Numbered from the stretch's first letter, positions 1-8,857 are shown. The stretch is 18,955 nt of DNA from Acidithiobacillus sp. (GCA_028065135.1 JAPTWR010000032.1:1-18955), one strand, 5' to 3'. Made by a program: numbers and translations. Notes: generated from the sequence alone by a model not told the origin.

Positions 1-135
1 ATGCTGTATCTGGCCTTCGATGGGAAGGTTTTGCCTATGGATGAGCCGGAACATGAGGAGCTTGATCTGTTGATGGCCATAGGGTTTGTCGATGCGCTGC
101 GGGATATCCGTGAGTTTGCCGTCGCGGCCGCGTAG
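1..135 (+). CDS. C-terminal end of an unknown protein (partial)
   Basis: An open frame runs from the first base to a TAG at 133-135 and encodes 44 residues ending in EFAVAAA. It begins with ATG at position 1, but this may be an internal Met because the window edge cuts the upstream sequence. The peptide is acidic and helical in character (DEPEHEELDLLMAIGFVDALRDI). I do not recognise it. It converges with the minus-strand transfer operon. The hairpin at 153-172 has no T-tract in the plus direction, so it is not clearly this gene's terminator. Confidence 0.45.
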   Translation: MLYLAFDGKVLPMDEPEHEELDLLMAIGFVDALRDIREFAVAAA

Positions 136-145
136 GCGTAGGCGT

Positions 146-172
146 AAAAAAAGAGGTGGATCATTCCACCTC
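146..172 (-). terminator. Intrinsic terminator of the transfer operon
   Basis: A perfect 8-bp inverted repeat, GAGGTGGA / TCCACCTC, with a 4-base loop (153-172) is followed on the minus strand by seven T residues (A146-A152 on the plus strand). It lies about 35 bases after the stop of the DotA/TraY gene. The T-tract is only on the minus-strand side, so it terminates the leftward operon. Confidence 0.85.
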
Positions 173-207
173 CAATAGCCACGGAACAACGGAACAAAAG
201 TTTTAGA

Positions 208-2508
208 TCAGGTTTCGGCCTCGTCGGTGCTTGTCGATGCTGTCGACGCCGCCAGGCCGCCATCCAGGCCTTGTTGTACTGTCTTTGGATTCGGTTTCGG
301 ATCGTCGTCTTTCTTGTCACCTTCCTGTTTTTGCTGGGTGCTTCCGTAAATTGCACCGGCCTTTCCCGCGATTTTCCCCGCACCTGCCCCGGCCCCGGCG
401 ACTGCCATGGTAGCCCCGCCCGCGATTTCATCGGTCCCCAACCCTTGCCCGGTATGCCCGCCCATCCATTGGGGCAGGCGATCAGCAAGATGGGTAATCA
501 GCTTCAAGACGGTCTTAATGAAGAGAAAAACCGTACCAATAATGACCGCAAGCATCGCTGCGAAGCCGATGATACCAACTTGCGTTCCGCCCATGCCCGC
601 CAAAAAAACTTGGAGAGCCTGGCCGACAAACCAGCCGCCTATATCCATAATAAAAAAGGCGAAGATGAAGCCCAGGGTCAGCAAAAGCGGTCGGAAGATG
701 ATGCCCACTGCGGCAGAATATCCATATTGGGCTTGCGGTGGTGAGAACCCTTCTCCTTCAGCAAAAACGTGAGCAGATGCCCATAAAACGGCCCCGACGA
801 TTAGCTCAACCACCAGGAAAAGCCAGCCGACAATCGCGATCATCATAATAATACCCGGGAGCGCCGGGAACACATAATGCAGTGTTGCGCCCTCGGCGAC
901 GAGAAAAGCCCCGACGACAAACGTTAGTTTGCCTAAAGGCAAGACAGCCGCTTTTAGACCGCCAACGATTGCTCTGCCCACTTCGTGACCAAGGATTCCG
1001 CCGCCGACCGTGCCGCCGGGGCCGTCGACGGCATCGGTCGTCGTGCCGACTCCGGCACCGAGTGCCGTCGCCCCATAAACCGCAATTTTGGTGCCTATGC
1101 CAACGGAAAGGGCCGTCTCACCCCAATGCTGCAGCTTCGCGCCGTAGGTGGCGATATTTGACAAGGGTGATCCTGACGTGAAGAGCGCTGGGAGTTCCAT
1201 TAGGCGCGAACCTGCCCATGAACCACTGCCGCCGTTGCCGGATCCGATGGTTGCAACGGACACTGCTTGTTTTTGCTGAGATTTGTTCTGGTCAGCCAGA
1301 TAAAGCGTAATGAGTCCTTTGACTGCGTGTATATACGGCTTATAGAAAGCCCCGACACTGCGCGCCATTGCCGAAGAACTGGGCAGCGTTACGACCGCGT
1401 GCAAAGACTGTATCTGTGCCTGCGCTTTTGAGTTTATATTCGACAGCGTCCACCAATAATATGCCGACGATGCCCAGCCTAAGTTTGATGCCGTGTCTGC
1501 AAAAGTCTTTAGTTGTTGCTGGTATTGCGCGCCGCCATATTGACTCGCCGCCGTGTACGCTTCCATCTGCAAGTTCTGGTACATACTGACCAGCGTTGCC
1601 AGCTCGGTGACCGAAGGCTTTGCGCTTGAGTGGCCCATCGCCACAAGCTGGTCAGCGTAAGGCGTCAAGTCTTGCATCAGCATGCCCACATTGGCTTTTT
1701 CGTCGTTACATGCTGACGTGTCTTGTGCCGTGGTCACCGTCGATCCAGTAACGAATGAATACGCGTCTTTCGCGGTCTGGACGGTATCGCTCCACATATT
1801 ACCAAGCCAGCTTGAACTCGGCGCATCTGTTGCTGACATGTCGCTGGAGCACTGGAAAGAAACGGTCCCAAGCCCGTACTTAATAACTCCGCCAGCGCCG
1901 ACTCCATAAACCCATTTGCCAGAGTATGAATCGCCGACCCACACCCACTGCGCTGCCAGCTTCTGACCAGCATTTTCCACAAGGTACTGCTGCGCAACTG
2001 TCTCGATCAGCGCTTTCTCGACGAAGCTCTGCTCTTTCTGCAAATTTCCTTGATACGGAATCAGCATCCCGCCGTAGTGCGGGATCTCCTGCACAAACGC
2101 GCTCCACACGTCATCCGCGACACCAATGCCCCAGTAGACCGCGACTAACATAATCACCTGGATCATCGCCAGGCCCTTAGCCCACGGAAGGGGGAACAAC
2201 ATGAACCAGGTCGCCGGACCACGAAGAGGCGCCCACACGCTGTGGTACCGTTTGCCCAGGGGTACGCCTTCGTGCGCCGTGGCCAGGCCACCGACAAACG
2301 CGGTGTACATCATGATCGCGGAAACATACAACAAGAGAGCGATATCCACGGTCTTGAAAATGGTCCCAAGAATCGCGCCCGGTCCGGAGGGGGCCGCGAC
2401 GCCGGAGACGAACTTCCACCAGCCGCTGCCGAGTAGGGAAGAGAGCATGTGGACAGAAATGTCGCCTGATGGCGGAATCAAGGAAATGTTTGTGAGGGTT
2501 GTGCTCAT
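208..2508 (-). CDS. traY: DotA/TraY-family type IVB secretion/conjugation membrane protein
   Basis: This 766-aa polytopic inner-membrane protein is like TraY of IncI plasmids and DotA of the Dot/Icm system, which are channel components needed for DNA or effector transfer. Two hydrophobic segments lie near the N-terminus (about 48-75 and 112-130). A long, mostly soluble, Ser/Ala/Gln-rich middle follows. A C-terminal membrane block (about 515-690) includes the conserved-looking stretch LPGIIMMIAIVGWLFLVVEL followed by a loop with AEGEGF and then RPLLLTLGFIFAF. The last 60 residues are Gly/Ala-rich and charged. The length matches TraY of R64 better than the longer Legionella DotA. The start at 2508 has GGAGA upstream and lies 26 bases after repeat motif 1. 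It is the last gene before the terminator. It is the only clear mating-channel gene in the window, so the rest of the channel must be encoded elsewhere. Confidence 0.87.
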   Translation of the reverse strand: MSTTLTNISLIPPSGDISVHMLSSLLGSGWWKFVSGVAAPSGPGAILGTIFKTVDIALLLYVSAIMMYTAFVGGLATAHEGVPLGKRYHSVWAPLRGPATWFMLFPLPWAKGLAMIQVIMLVAVYWGIGVADDVWSAFVQEIPHYGGMLIPYQGNLQKEQSFVEKALIETVAQQYLVENAGQKLAAQWVWVGDSYSGKWVYGVGAGGVIKYGLGTVSFQCSSDMSATDAPSSSWLGNMWSDTVQTAKDAYSFVTGSTVTTAQDTSACNDEKANVGMLMQDLTPYADQLVAMGHSSAKPSVTELATLVSMYQNLQMEAYTAASQYGGAQYQQQLKTFADTASNLGWASSAYYWWTLSNINSKAQAQIQSLHAVVTLPSSSAMARSVGAFYKPYIHAVKGLITLYLADQNKSQQKQAVSVATIGSGNGGSGSWAGSRLMELPALFTSGSPLSNIATYGAKLQHWGETALSVGIGTKIAVYGATALGAGVGTTTDAVDGPGGTVGGGILGHEVGRAIVGGLKAAVLPLGKLTFVVGAFLVAEGATLHYVFPALPGIIMMIAIVGWLFLVVELIVGAVLWASAHVFAEGEGFSPPQAQYGYSAAVGIIFRPLLLTLGFIFAFFIMDIGGWFVGQALQVFLAGMGGTQVGIIGFAAMLAVIIGTVFLFIKTVLKLITHLADRLPQWMGGHTGQGLGTDEIAGGATMAVAGAGAGAGKIAGKAGAIYGSTQQKQEGDKKDDDPKPNPKTVQQGLDGGLAASTASTSTDEAET

Positions 2509-2534
2509 GACGTGTCTCCGTGGCGTATATATTA

Positions 2535-2554
2535 ATGTGTGCCAAGCGGAAACA
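2535..2554 (-). promoter_or_regulatory. Shared 20-bp regulatory motif, copy 1 (upstream of DotA/TraY)
   Basis: Read on the minus strand this is TGTTTCCGCTTGGCACACAT, followed by AT-rich TAATATATACG. It lies 26 bases before the traY start, in the short gap after the coupling-protein gene. It is identical to copies 3 and 4 over TGTTTCCGCTTGGCA. It probably gives this gene its own promoter or operator even though it follows the coupling-protein gene closely. Confidence 0.8.
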
Positions 2555-2560
2555 TTTGAC

Positions 2561-2580
2561 GAAGCCTGGGGTCAGGCTTC
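2561..2580 (-). other. Hairpin overlapping the coupling-protein stop codon
   Basis: An inverted repeat GAAGCCT / AGGCTTC (2561-2567 and 2574-2580, 6-base loop) overlaps the coupling-protein stop codon at 2572-2574. On the minus strand no T-tract follows, so it is not a normal intrinsic terminator. It could act as an RNA processing or partial attenuation element between the coupling-protein and traY transcripts. Confidence 0.4.
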
Positions 2581-4605
2581 GGCTTCGTCCTCTTGATCTT
2601 CCTCTGATTGTTCTTGTTCTGATTGTTGTTGTTGAGGTTGGGGGATGCGCGCGATTGGCGCAACGGTCGCTGATCCAGGTGATGACATGAGCTCATCCAT
2701 CACTTTCAGGAGTTCAAAACCCATGCCCATGCCCGGAATGACGCCATCTAAAGCATGGCCGATGACGTGATCTGCAACGGCCTCACCTACGCCTGGTACT
2801 TCTCCGCCTGGCGCCTGCGGTTGGGGTTGAGTCTGTTGATCCACAACGACCACTGCCTGTTGTGCATGCGGTGGCGCTTCTTTATGGATACCAGCAGGCT
2901 TCGCGGGCGGTACCTCCGGCGCTGCTGGTCCAGCAACTTTTAGCGGCACCTTGCCCCACACGGGACGGGTGAAACCCGGTTGAATCCATGGTGATTCAAC
3001 AAACGCGGGGCGCATTTCGCCCAGATCGGGAAACGGCCATTTCATGATTGCGGCGACTTTTGAGGTGATGATCAGCGCCGTGGGTCCGCCGCCCTTTCGT
3101 TCCTCTACATACAAATCAGTCCCGAAACTGGCGGGCAGCATTACGGATTCGCGCACGCGCTGATATCCCCCAGATTGCCCGCTTTGCCCGCCGTTCCCGT
3201 TGTTTTGATTGGATTGATATCGCTCAAGATCGCGTTCGCCCAGCAAATCAGCGGCCCATTTTTGGTCGCGGGGGGTCGATAAGTTTGCGACTATTTTTAT
3301 GCCGCACTGGCCGCTCCATATATCTAATGTGTTTTTTGAATAGCCGTGTTCTTCACATTGCGCAACGCCTTGCATGCCTAAAACGACCCTGCAGCCCTTC
3401 GACCGCGCGGCTTCTAATGCGCTGGTAATGCTGGGGATTTTTCCGGCCTGTGGCACCTCGTCCAGGAACAGCCAGATCCGGCGGGCATCTGGTGGAGCAT
3501 CGGGAAAAGCCAGGATTTGCTTTACAGCCTGCTCAATTATTGAGGAGCAAAAGGCTCTGGAAAGCTCTTCCGATTCAGGGAAGTAACCCAAAATCGCCGC
3601 GCCTGGTGTTTTGCCCGCCAGCCAGTCGCGGACGCTCCATGGGGTGCCTTTGTTGCTGTAATCTGCCACGCCGAGATTGACGACATCACTGAGATTTGCG
3701 GCCATTTGTGCAAGATATGACGCAGTCGTTTTTGAATCCTTTCCCATCAAAAAAGATTTTGCCATTGGGCTTTCGTTCATGACCGTTTGCACCAGTGAGT
3801 CGTAGTCAGACAACGCTCTGGCACATGCTTCTGCCAGCCGGAAGAAACCCCATTGTTCGCCGTACCTGGACTGCACTTCTGAGATGACTGCGGTCAGTAG
3901 GCCTTGCGCACCCTGGGCCCAGACTGGGTCTTTCTCGGGCGTGGGGATCAGCGTTTTCGCCAGCGATTCGGCATGGAGCCGGGTGCGTATGTCTTTGCCG
4001 AGTTGCCAGCGCACCGACCTGCTGTCCCATGGAGCGAGTAGCGAAAACGGAAAATCGGATTTTTGCTGAAAGTCACCCTTGAAGGAGAAAATGAGACATT
4101 TGTCGCCACGGGCTTGAGCTTGGTTGATGACAGGCCAAAGTATTGTTGTTTTCCCTGAACCTGAGCCGCCCAGCAGCAGCATGTGCCGTGCCTCCTGTTG
4201 CTCGCTTATTTGGATATCGGGATGGATATGAACCCCTGTTGGTGTTTTTCCGGTCGGCTTCAATGCCTTTGCTGCATCGCTGGACCTGCGTGTGAGTTCG
4301 CGGCCGCGGATGTGCACCTCACCCGGCACATACCCGGCACGGTACCCGGCGATTGCGCCAAGCGTTAAACCGAGACAGGCTCCAGAGGCAAGTGGAATCA
4401 TGTACTCAGGAGGGAAGATGCCAGAGGAGTGTATGATCGCCCATAAAGTCTTGGGCATCAGAAAACCGTGCGTTTTCCACAACCCGACGCCCTCCCATGC
4501 AGTAGCGTATCCGGCCAAGGCACCGACACCTGCGCCCAGACCGATGACCTCAAAAAAGCCGGACCCACGGGCAAATCTAGGGTCATTTTGCGCTGTAACT
4601 GTCAT
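2572..4605 (-). CDS. traD: Type IV coupling protein, VirD4/TraD/TrwB-like ATPase
   Basis: This 677-aa membrane-anchored ATPase would link the relaxosome to the secretion channel. It has two N-terminal hydrophobic segments (about 17-36 and 69-90), a Walker A motif GGSGSGKTT (146-154), a Walker B motif IWLFLDE (377-383), and then the QAGKIPSITSALEAARSKGCRVVLGMQ region typical of the AAA-like domain of TrwB/TraD. The C-terminal 110 residues are Pro/Gln-rich and end in an acidic Glu/Gln tail, an addition that commonly binds the relaxosome. The start overlaps the stop of orf104 (ATGA, 4602-4605), so translation is probably coupled. Its own ribosome binding site is weak (GGTGA). It lies next to the relaxase, as expected. 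The family call is secure; the precise subfamily (TrwB or TraD) is not. Confidence 0.92.
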   Translation of the reverse strand: MTVTAQNDPRFARGSGFFEVIGLGAGVGALAGYATAWEGVGLWKTHGFLMPKTLWAIIHSSGIFPPEYMIPLASGACLGLTLGAIAGYRAGYVPGEVHIRGRELTRRSSDAAKALKPTGKTPTGVHIHPDIQISEQQEARHMLLLGGSGSGKTTILWPVINQAQARGDKCLIFSFKGDFQQKSDFPFSLLAPWDSRSVRWQLGKDIRTRLHAESLAKTLIPTPEKDPVWAQGAQGLLTAVISEVQSRYGEQWGFFRLAEACARALSDYDSLVQTVMNESPMAKSFLMGKDSKTTASYLAQMAANLSDVVNLGVADYSNKGTPWSVRDWLAGKTPGAAILGYFPESEELSRAFCSSIIEQAVKQILAFPDAPPDARRIWLFLDEVPQAGKIPSITSALEAARSKGCRVVLGMQGVAQCEEHGYSKNTLDIWSGQCGIKIVANLSTPRDQKWAADLLGERDLERYQSNQNNGNGGQSGQSGGYQRVRESVMLPASFGTDLYVEERKGGGPTALIITSKVAAIMKWPFPDLGEMRPAFVESPWIQPGFTRPVWGKVPLKVAGPAAPEVPPAKPAGIHKEAPPHAQQAVVVVDQQTQPQPQAPGGEVPGVGEAVADHVIGHALDGVIPGMGMGFELLKVMDELMSSPGSATVAPIARIPQPQQQQSEQEQSEEDQEDEAEA

Positions 4606-4916
4606 GCGTCACCGTCCGTTTTTTCTGCTTCCGGCTCGTTGAGAACAAACAACAACCGGCGAACAGCCCGGACCGTATTTTTCCTCATGTCCGCTTCAAG
4701 CTCTGGCTTTACCTGGCCCACTGCCTTCATGACCCAGTCCAGGTCCGCCATGCGCGCATTCAGGTCGTCGCCGGTCTGCGCGGTCCAAGCCCTGTCCGCG
4801 ATGTATCGCAGCATAGCTTTGTCGATGCCTTGGCTTTCCGCGACAGCAATGATTTCACGGTACATTTCCGGTTGGTAACGGTCATTCTGGATTCGTTCGC
4901 CTGTTTCGTCGTACAT
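4602..4916 (-). CDS. Small conserved-context transfer protein, unknown function (orf104)
   Basis: This 104-aa soluble protein has no signal peptide or membrane segment. It is helical and charged, with tryptophans in ADRAWTAQ and LDWVMKAVGQV and an acidic tail (EPEAEKTDGDA). The start at 4916 is supported by GGAGGTGCAAC directly upstream, and regulatory motif copy 2 lies 36 bases further up. Its stop overlaps the coupling-protein start by ATGA, which suggests co-production. I do not recognise the family. Position between relaxase and coupling protein suggests a relaxosome or coupling accessory factor, which is inference from context only. Confidence 0.75.
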   Translation of the reverse strand: MYDETGERIQNDRYQPEMYREIIAVAESQGIDKAMLRYIADRAWTAQTGDDLNARMADLDWVMKAVGQVKPELEADMRKNTVRAVRRLLFVLNEPEAEKTDGDA

Positions 4917-4952
4917 GTTGCACCTCCATCCGTGGTTGGTTTACATCTATAG

Positions 4953-4972
4953 ATGTGTGCCAGGCGGAAACA
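4953..4972 (-). promoter_or_regulatory. Shared 20-bp regulatory motif, copy 2 (upstream of orf104-traD)
   Basis: On the minus strand this is TGTTTCCGCCTGGCACACAT, one base different from copy 1. It is followed by CTATAGATG, which makes a small palindrome CATCTATAGATG (4944-4955) with a TATAGA hexamer suited to a -10 box. Upstream CAGTTTG is shared with copy 4, extending identity between those two. The motif sits between the relaxase stop (4986) and the orf104 start. Confidence 0.8.
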
Positions 4973-4985
4973 AACTGGGAGACGT

Positions 4986-7900
4986 TCAAAGCTCCATTTC
5001 GCCCTCTAACTCCTGGAGGGCTTCTTCCAGTTCATGCTCTTGTTCCTGTTCCTGCTCTGCACGTTTTTCAGACAAGTCGCCCGCCTGGCCCAACTCAATA
5101 TCAGCCTGCGCCCGCGCCTGGCGAATTTCTTCCATGTCTTGACTTACTTCTGCCTTTGATGCGCCCATCGCGGATTGTCGTTTTGCGAATTTCGAAATGC
5201 TTTCGCACAATTTTGCGATGTTGTCGGTAATTAGCTCGAGCTTGTGCGTCTCGCGGGTCATCGCGACGTACGCCAGGGCGGCGCTCATCACGCCGCCGGC
5301 GGAAAAGACGGGGATAGCCGTGTGCTTTGTTCCGCCCTGGGACGCATGCGTCGTAATTGCATAGCTGTAGTCCAAGACCTCCGCTTTTTGAGCTGAAATT
5401 TTGATGCGTTGTCCCATATCGGTCTGTACTGATGCTTTGCCGTTTTCAACGACGATCGTCCCGGTCGTGCCGTTGATTAGGTCCCTTGTTTTATCGTTTT
5501 TCCGGAAGTACACCTGGTCGCCACTCCGTAGCTCCATCTCCCTTGCCGTATATGCCGAAACGCTGACTTTTACAGGGTTTACCTGCAGTTTTTTCTCGGG
5601 ATCATTCCGGTCTCGCAATGTCAGTTTTCCGCCTGATATGTTCGTTACAATCCATTGGCTGCCCTTCGCTGCCTCCACGCCTGTATCTTTATCCACATGG
5701 TTACGGTTAAACTCCACGACGATCTGGGCATCCTTGTCTTTTTTATGGGCATAATTTTCCGCCTTTGTTGCGGCTTCTTTTGTAAGGTCCAGTTTGTCCA
5801 GCGCGGTTATCTTTATGGCATCCGCGCCCAGACTCCCTTCTTTTATCAACCCATCGCGCACGAAATCATTGATCGCTTGCCTTTTTTTATTTGTGTCTGC
5901 AATAAAATATGAGTCGGCACGTTCATCTGGAGTCATCGCCATATATCGCTGAGCCGCAACCTTTGCCAAAACTTCATCTTTATCCTCGCCCTTTTCAACT
6001 GCGACTTCTGTCATAAAGGGCTTGGCAAGCTCAACACCGGCCTCAGCGTCACCACGCGCAAAAGCCTGGGCGATGGCCAAAAGTTCCGGGGCTGCTCGCT
6101 GGCGCTGAACTTCGTCAATCTTTACGTGTGAAATGGAATCTGTTTCTAGCAGCATCGCGAACGGCGTTCCGGCTTCGACCGACTCGATTTGATATGGATC
6201 TCCAACAACCAAGGTGCGGGCGTTTTCCAGATCCGCGCGCTTGTAAAACCGATCAAAATCTTTCGCTGACACCATGCCAGCCTCGTCCATCACGTATATA
6301 ATCTTTGGGTTTGGCTGCCCGTCCTCGCCCAGGGCGGGTTTACGCTGTAATGCACCAGCCAGCGTTAATGTTTCGCTACACCCTGCACCCTCAAGCTCCT
6401 TTTTTGCTTTGCTGGTTGGCGCAACGCCGATAACCTGATAACCGGCCTGCTGATACTCTTTAACGATAACTTTCATACTGGTGGTTTTGCCTGCGCCACT
6501 GGATCCGACAACACCCAAATGTCGATCTGGAAAAGAGAGGGCCAGTTCAACAGCGGCTTTCTGGCCGTCGCTGAACTTGAACCCTTGTTTTCCCTCCTGC
6601 TCTGATATAATCGCGCTTATTCTCGGGTCATTAACTGGCCGTCGCAAATCCGGATGTCCTGATCTACTAGGACTCTCATCACCATGCAAAACACTTGTAT
6701 TTTCCCGTCGCGCTTCTGCATCCAGATGCTGTTCGGACAGCGCGCGCATGCGGCTTTGGGAGAGTGCCCCAGCGTCTTTAAGGTCGGCGACGTCGTTTGC
6801 TGCTGTATAGCTTCGTTTTCCATCTTGTAACTCCTTGTCAATATTGAGATTGATAACATCTAGGTCCTGCTGTACTTCTACATCTTGTACTGCGTATAAA
6901 GCTTCTGCTTTTCCGCGTCCTTCCTTCCCTCGATATAGGATTTCTGCCTCCGTGAAAATCGCTGATTTGGTCGTAAACTGTCGATCTTTAAGCCCTGCTG
7001 CTTGACCTGCATACACCAGGCCGCCCGCACGGGATTCGATTGCGGCATCGATTTCCAGGGCAGAAACATCGCCCAGGCCTGCACTGAGTGCCTCTGTTTT
7101 TAATGACTGCTCACTGAAAACACTGTCGCGTTCGGCCAGGTGGCGGATCGCGGACTTGAGCGCATCTTCTGCTGTTATCTGGGAAGTGGGAATGCCGGAC
7201 GCTTCACGGCGTAATGCATCTGAATGGATGGTGTGAAGATCCATGTTTTGCTCGCGGAACTCACTGCGCCAAGCATAATGCTGGTCAATATTATTAAGTG
7301 TGGATTTCCCGCCTTTGGTTTTGTTCTGGGCCGCCTGGCGCTCCTTGGCAGACACATCTGCACGGTCTCCCCCGATCTCTTTTTTTATGTCTTGACTGCG
7401 CGGAGAAAAGTGCTCGATCTGTTCCCGTGTGATGCCCATGATCTCGAAATTCGCGCCCTGACCCTTTTCGATTCCATACCCCAACGCCTTGATTTCTTTA
7501 GCCAGTGCAGCTTTGTAAACGGCGTCGGCGGTCATCTTTTTTTCGTTGTTGTGGCCCCAGTCAAGTTTCATACCGACCCATTGCCCGTCTGACCTCTGCG
7601 TCATATTTGAGATAACGGCATGGGTATGGAGATGCGGAGCTACACGACCGGTGGAAGAGTCCCGGGCATCCTCGTGAACGTAAAGTCCAGCGGTCAAATT
7701 TCCTGAAAAATCATTGCCTTTGTTGCCGCCCTTGCCCAGCCTTGCGTGGACCATTTCCGACTCGACATATTGCATTGCAGCCCGGACGGCATTTTTGTGA
7801 GCATCAACGATCCTGGGATCTTCGACTGACATAATTGACACTGATTTCGGCGCAGCAATCGTCAGCTCTTCACCCATCCTGCGCGATTCTGCTGTTTGCC

Positions 7901-8159
7901 CGCCCCTGGTCGAGACGTCTTCGCCAGTGTGCTTAACGGTGCCACTGAGTGCACGGATCATGTCTTCCTGAGTAACCGCCCCGGTCAGCCCTTGCGCCTG
8001 CGCACCTTTGCCAAACCACTCGCTGGGTGCCCCGCCGAACATAGAGTAATATCCCGTGGCCTTGATCTCGCCTTTCCTGTTTGTGTGCTCTTCGTGAAGG
8101 CTTTCCATGTATTTCGCGACAGCGGCTGGCGAACCGCTCAAGTGCGTATTCCTGATCAT
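4986..8159 (-). CDS. traI: MOBF conjugative relaxase/helicase (TrwC/TraI family)
   Basis: This 1057-aa bifunctional protein would nick oriT and unwind the transferred strand. The relaxase domain has an early tyrosine (AKYMES, about Tyr17), a second Tyr pair (TGYYSMFGG, 37-38) before SEWFGKGA, and the metal-binding histidines in YVHED (His162) and PHLHTHAV (His178, His180). The helicase part is RecD-like, with Walker A GSSGAGKTT (552-560) and Walker B IYVMDEAGM (621-629), and a late YAITTHASQGGT motif. The C-terminus is a Glu/Gln-rich acidic tail (EQEQEQEHELEE). A longer frame extends to 8180, but the ATG at 8159 fits the family N-terminus and has AGAGGTGG just upstream. It overlaps the orf233 stop as ATGA (8156-8159). 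Compared with TrwC there is extra sequence between the two Tyr sites. Confidence 0.95.
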   Translation of the reverse strand: MIRNTHLSGSPAAVAKYMESLHEEHTNRKGEIKATGYYSMFGGAPSEWFGKGAQAQGLTGAVTQEDMIRALSGTVKHTGEDVSTRGGQTAESRRMGEELTIAAPKSVSIMSVEDPRIVDAHKNAVRAAMQYVESEMVHARLGKGGNKGNDFSGNLTAGLYVHEDARDSSTGRVAPHLHTHAVISNMTQRSDGQWVGMKLDWGHNNEKKMTADAVYKAALAKEIKALGYGIEKGQGANFEIMGITREQIEHFSPRSQDIKKEIGGDRADVSAKERQAAQNKTKGGKSTLNNIDQHYAWRSEFREQNMDLHTIHSDALRREASGIPTSQITAEDALKSAIRHLAERDSVFSEQSLKTEALSAGLGDVSALEIDAAIESRAGGLVYAGQAAGLKDRQFTTKSAIFTEAEILYRGKEGRGKAEALYAVQDVEVQQDLDVINLNIDKELQDGKRSYTAANDVADLKDAGALSQSRMRALSEQHLDAEARRENTSVLHGDESPSRSGHPDLRRPVNDPRISAIISEQEGKQGFKFSDGQKAAVELALSFPDRHLGVVGSSGAGKTTSMKVIVKEYQQAGYQVIGVAPTSKAKKELEGAGCSETLTLAGALQRKPALGEDGQPNPKIIYVMDEAGMVSAKDFDRFYKRADLENARTLVVGDPYQIESVEAGTPFAMLLETDSISHVKIDEVQRQRAAPELLAIAQAFARGDAEAGVELAKPFMTEVAVEKGEDKDEVLAKVAAQRYMAMTPDERADSYFIADTNKKRQAINDFVRDGLIKEGSLGADAIKITALDKLDLTKEAATKAENYAHKKDKDAQIVVEFNRNHVDKDTGVEAAKGSQWIVTNISGGKLTLRDRNDPEKKLQVNPVKVSVSAYTAREMELRSGDQVYFRKNDKTRDLINGTTGTIVVENGKASVQTDMGQRIKISAQKAEVLDYSYAITTHASQGGTKHTAIPVFSAGGVMSAALAYVAMTRETHKLELITDNIAKLCESISKFAKRQSAMGASKAEVSQDMEEIRQARAQADIELGQAGDLSEKRAEQEQEQEHELEEALQELEGEMEL

Positions 8160-8857
8160 TTCGCCACCTCTTCTGCGCACTGTTTAATGTACAGAGCTTT
8201 GGCTTGAAGACGCGCTTCCCGCCTGGCTTCCCGCTCTGCCGCTTTTCGCTCATGAAACCTCAAGGCAGCAACAAAGGCGGCCATGTCTTTAGCGGAGACG
8301 TTGCCAACGGGATTTCCGTATATGTCATAACGCTTTTTTTTCATAATCGCAGCCCAAGCATAATCGGGGCGTTTCATAAGGCTGCAATAATCTCCAAGAA
8401 GTTCGTCAATGTAGTTTTCAATATTCTGGCGACGTTTCTTTCCATATTTTTGAACAATTGCATTGCGGATATCATTCTTAATGCGGTATTTAAGCGGCAA
8501 GATTTCGCCCTGAGTAAATACAGGAAGGCGAAACATTTCTTTTTGCACCGCGGCCTTTAGCGCACGTTTAACCGATTTTTTGGATACAAGCTGGTCATCC
8601 GGTCCGCATTCGCTTTCGCGCAGGCGGTCGTATTCCTCATGGATCATGGTGTCCAGCATGTCTGTATCGCATGTGACGTTTTCCGCCCGCATTTCTATGT
8701 ACCGGCATTGCAAGGCGTTGGCTATGCGCGGGTGCTCTTCGCAGACCTCAAGAAGCCTACGTGGTGAGACCCGGCGCGGGCGGGGGTGGACGTAGGGGGC
8801 GGAAGTGGTGGTCGTAGAAAGGGATGTGTCGGTTTCGTGTTCGGTCATAGCGTCCAT
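8156..8857 (-). CDS. Relaxosome-operon protein of unknown function (orf233)
   Basis: This 233-aa soluble protein has a Ser/Thr-rich N-terminus, then PRPRRVSPRRLLEVC, a helical middle with many Lys/Arg residues (KYGKKRRQNIENYIDELL), and a strongly basic, Ala/Arg-rich helical C-terminus (about 200-225) that may form a coiled coil. The start at 8857 has GAGGTGAACC upstream; Met4 (8848) is a possible alternative. It is the first gene of the relaxase operon and overlaps the relaxase start (ATGA). In R388 the equivalent place beside oriT is held by trwA, an oriT-binding accessory protein, but this protein is longer and I see no ribbon-helix-helix motif. A DNA-binding relaxosome role is inference. 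Confidence 0.75.
   Translation of the reverse strand: MDAMTEHETDTSLSTTTTSAPYVHPRPRRVSPRRLLEVCEEHPRIANALQCRYIEMRAENVTCDTDMLDTMIHEEYDRLRESECGPDDQLVSKKSVKRALKAAVQKEMFRLPVFTQGEILPLKYRIKNDIRNAIVQKYGKKRRQNIENYIDELLGDYCSLMKRPDYAWAAIMKKKRYDIYGNPVGNVSAKDMAAFVAALRFHERKAAEREARREARLQAKALYIKQCAEEVAK

Noticed and set aside
1672..1680. TTGCATCA inside the traY gene as an extra StbA-type box
   Set aside because: A single isolated copy inside a coding sequence, without phased neighbours, is expected by chance.
8160..8180. Relaxase start at 8180
   Set aside because: It adds MRRRGGE, which lies inside the ribosome binding site of the ATG at 8159. MOBF relaxases begin close to the first catalytic tyrosine.
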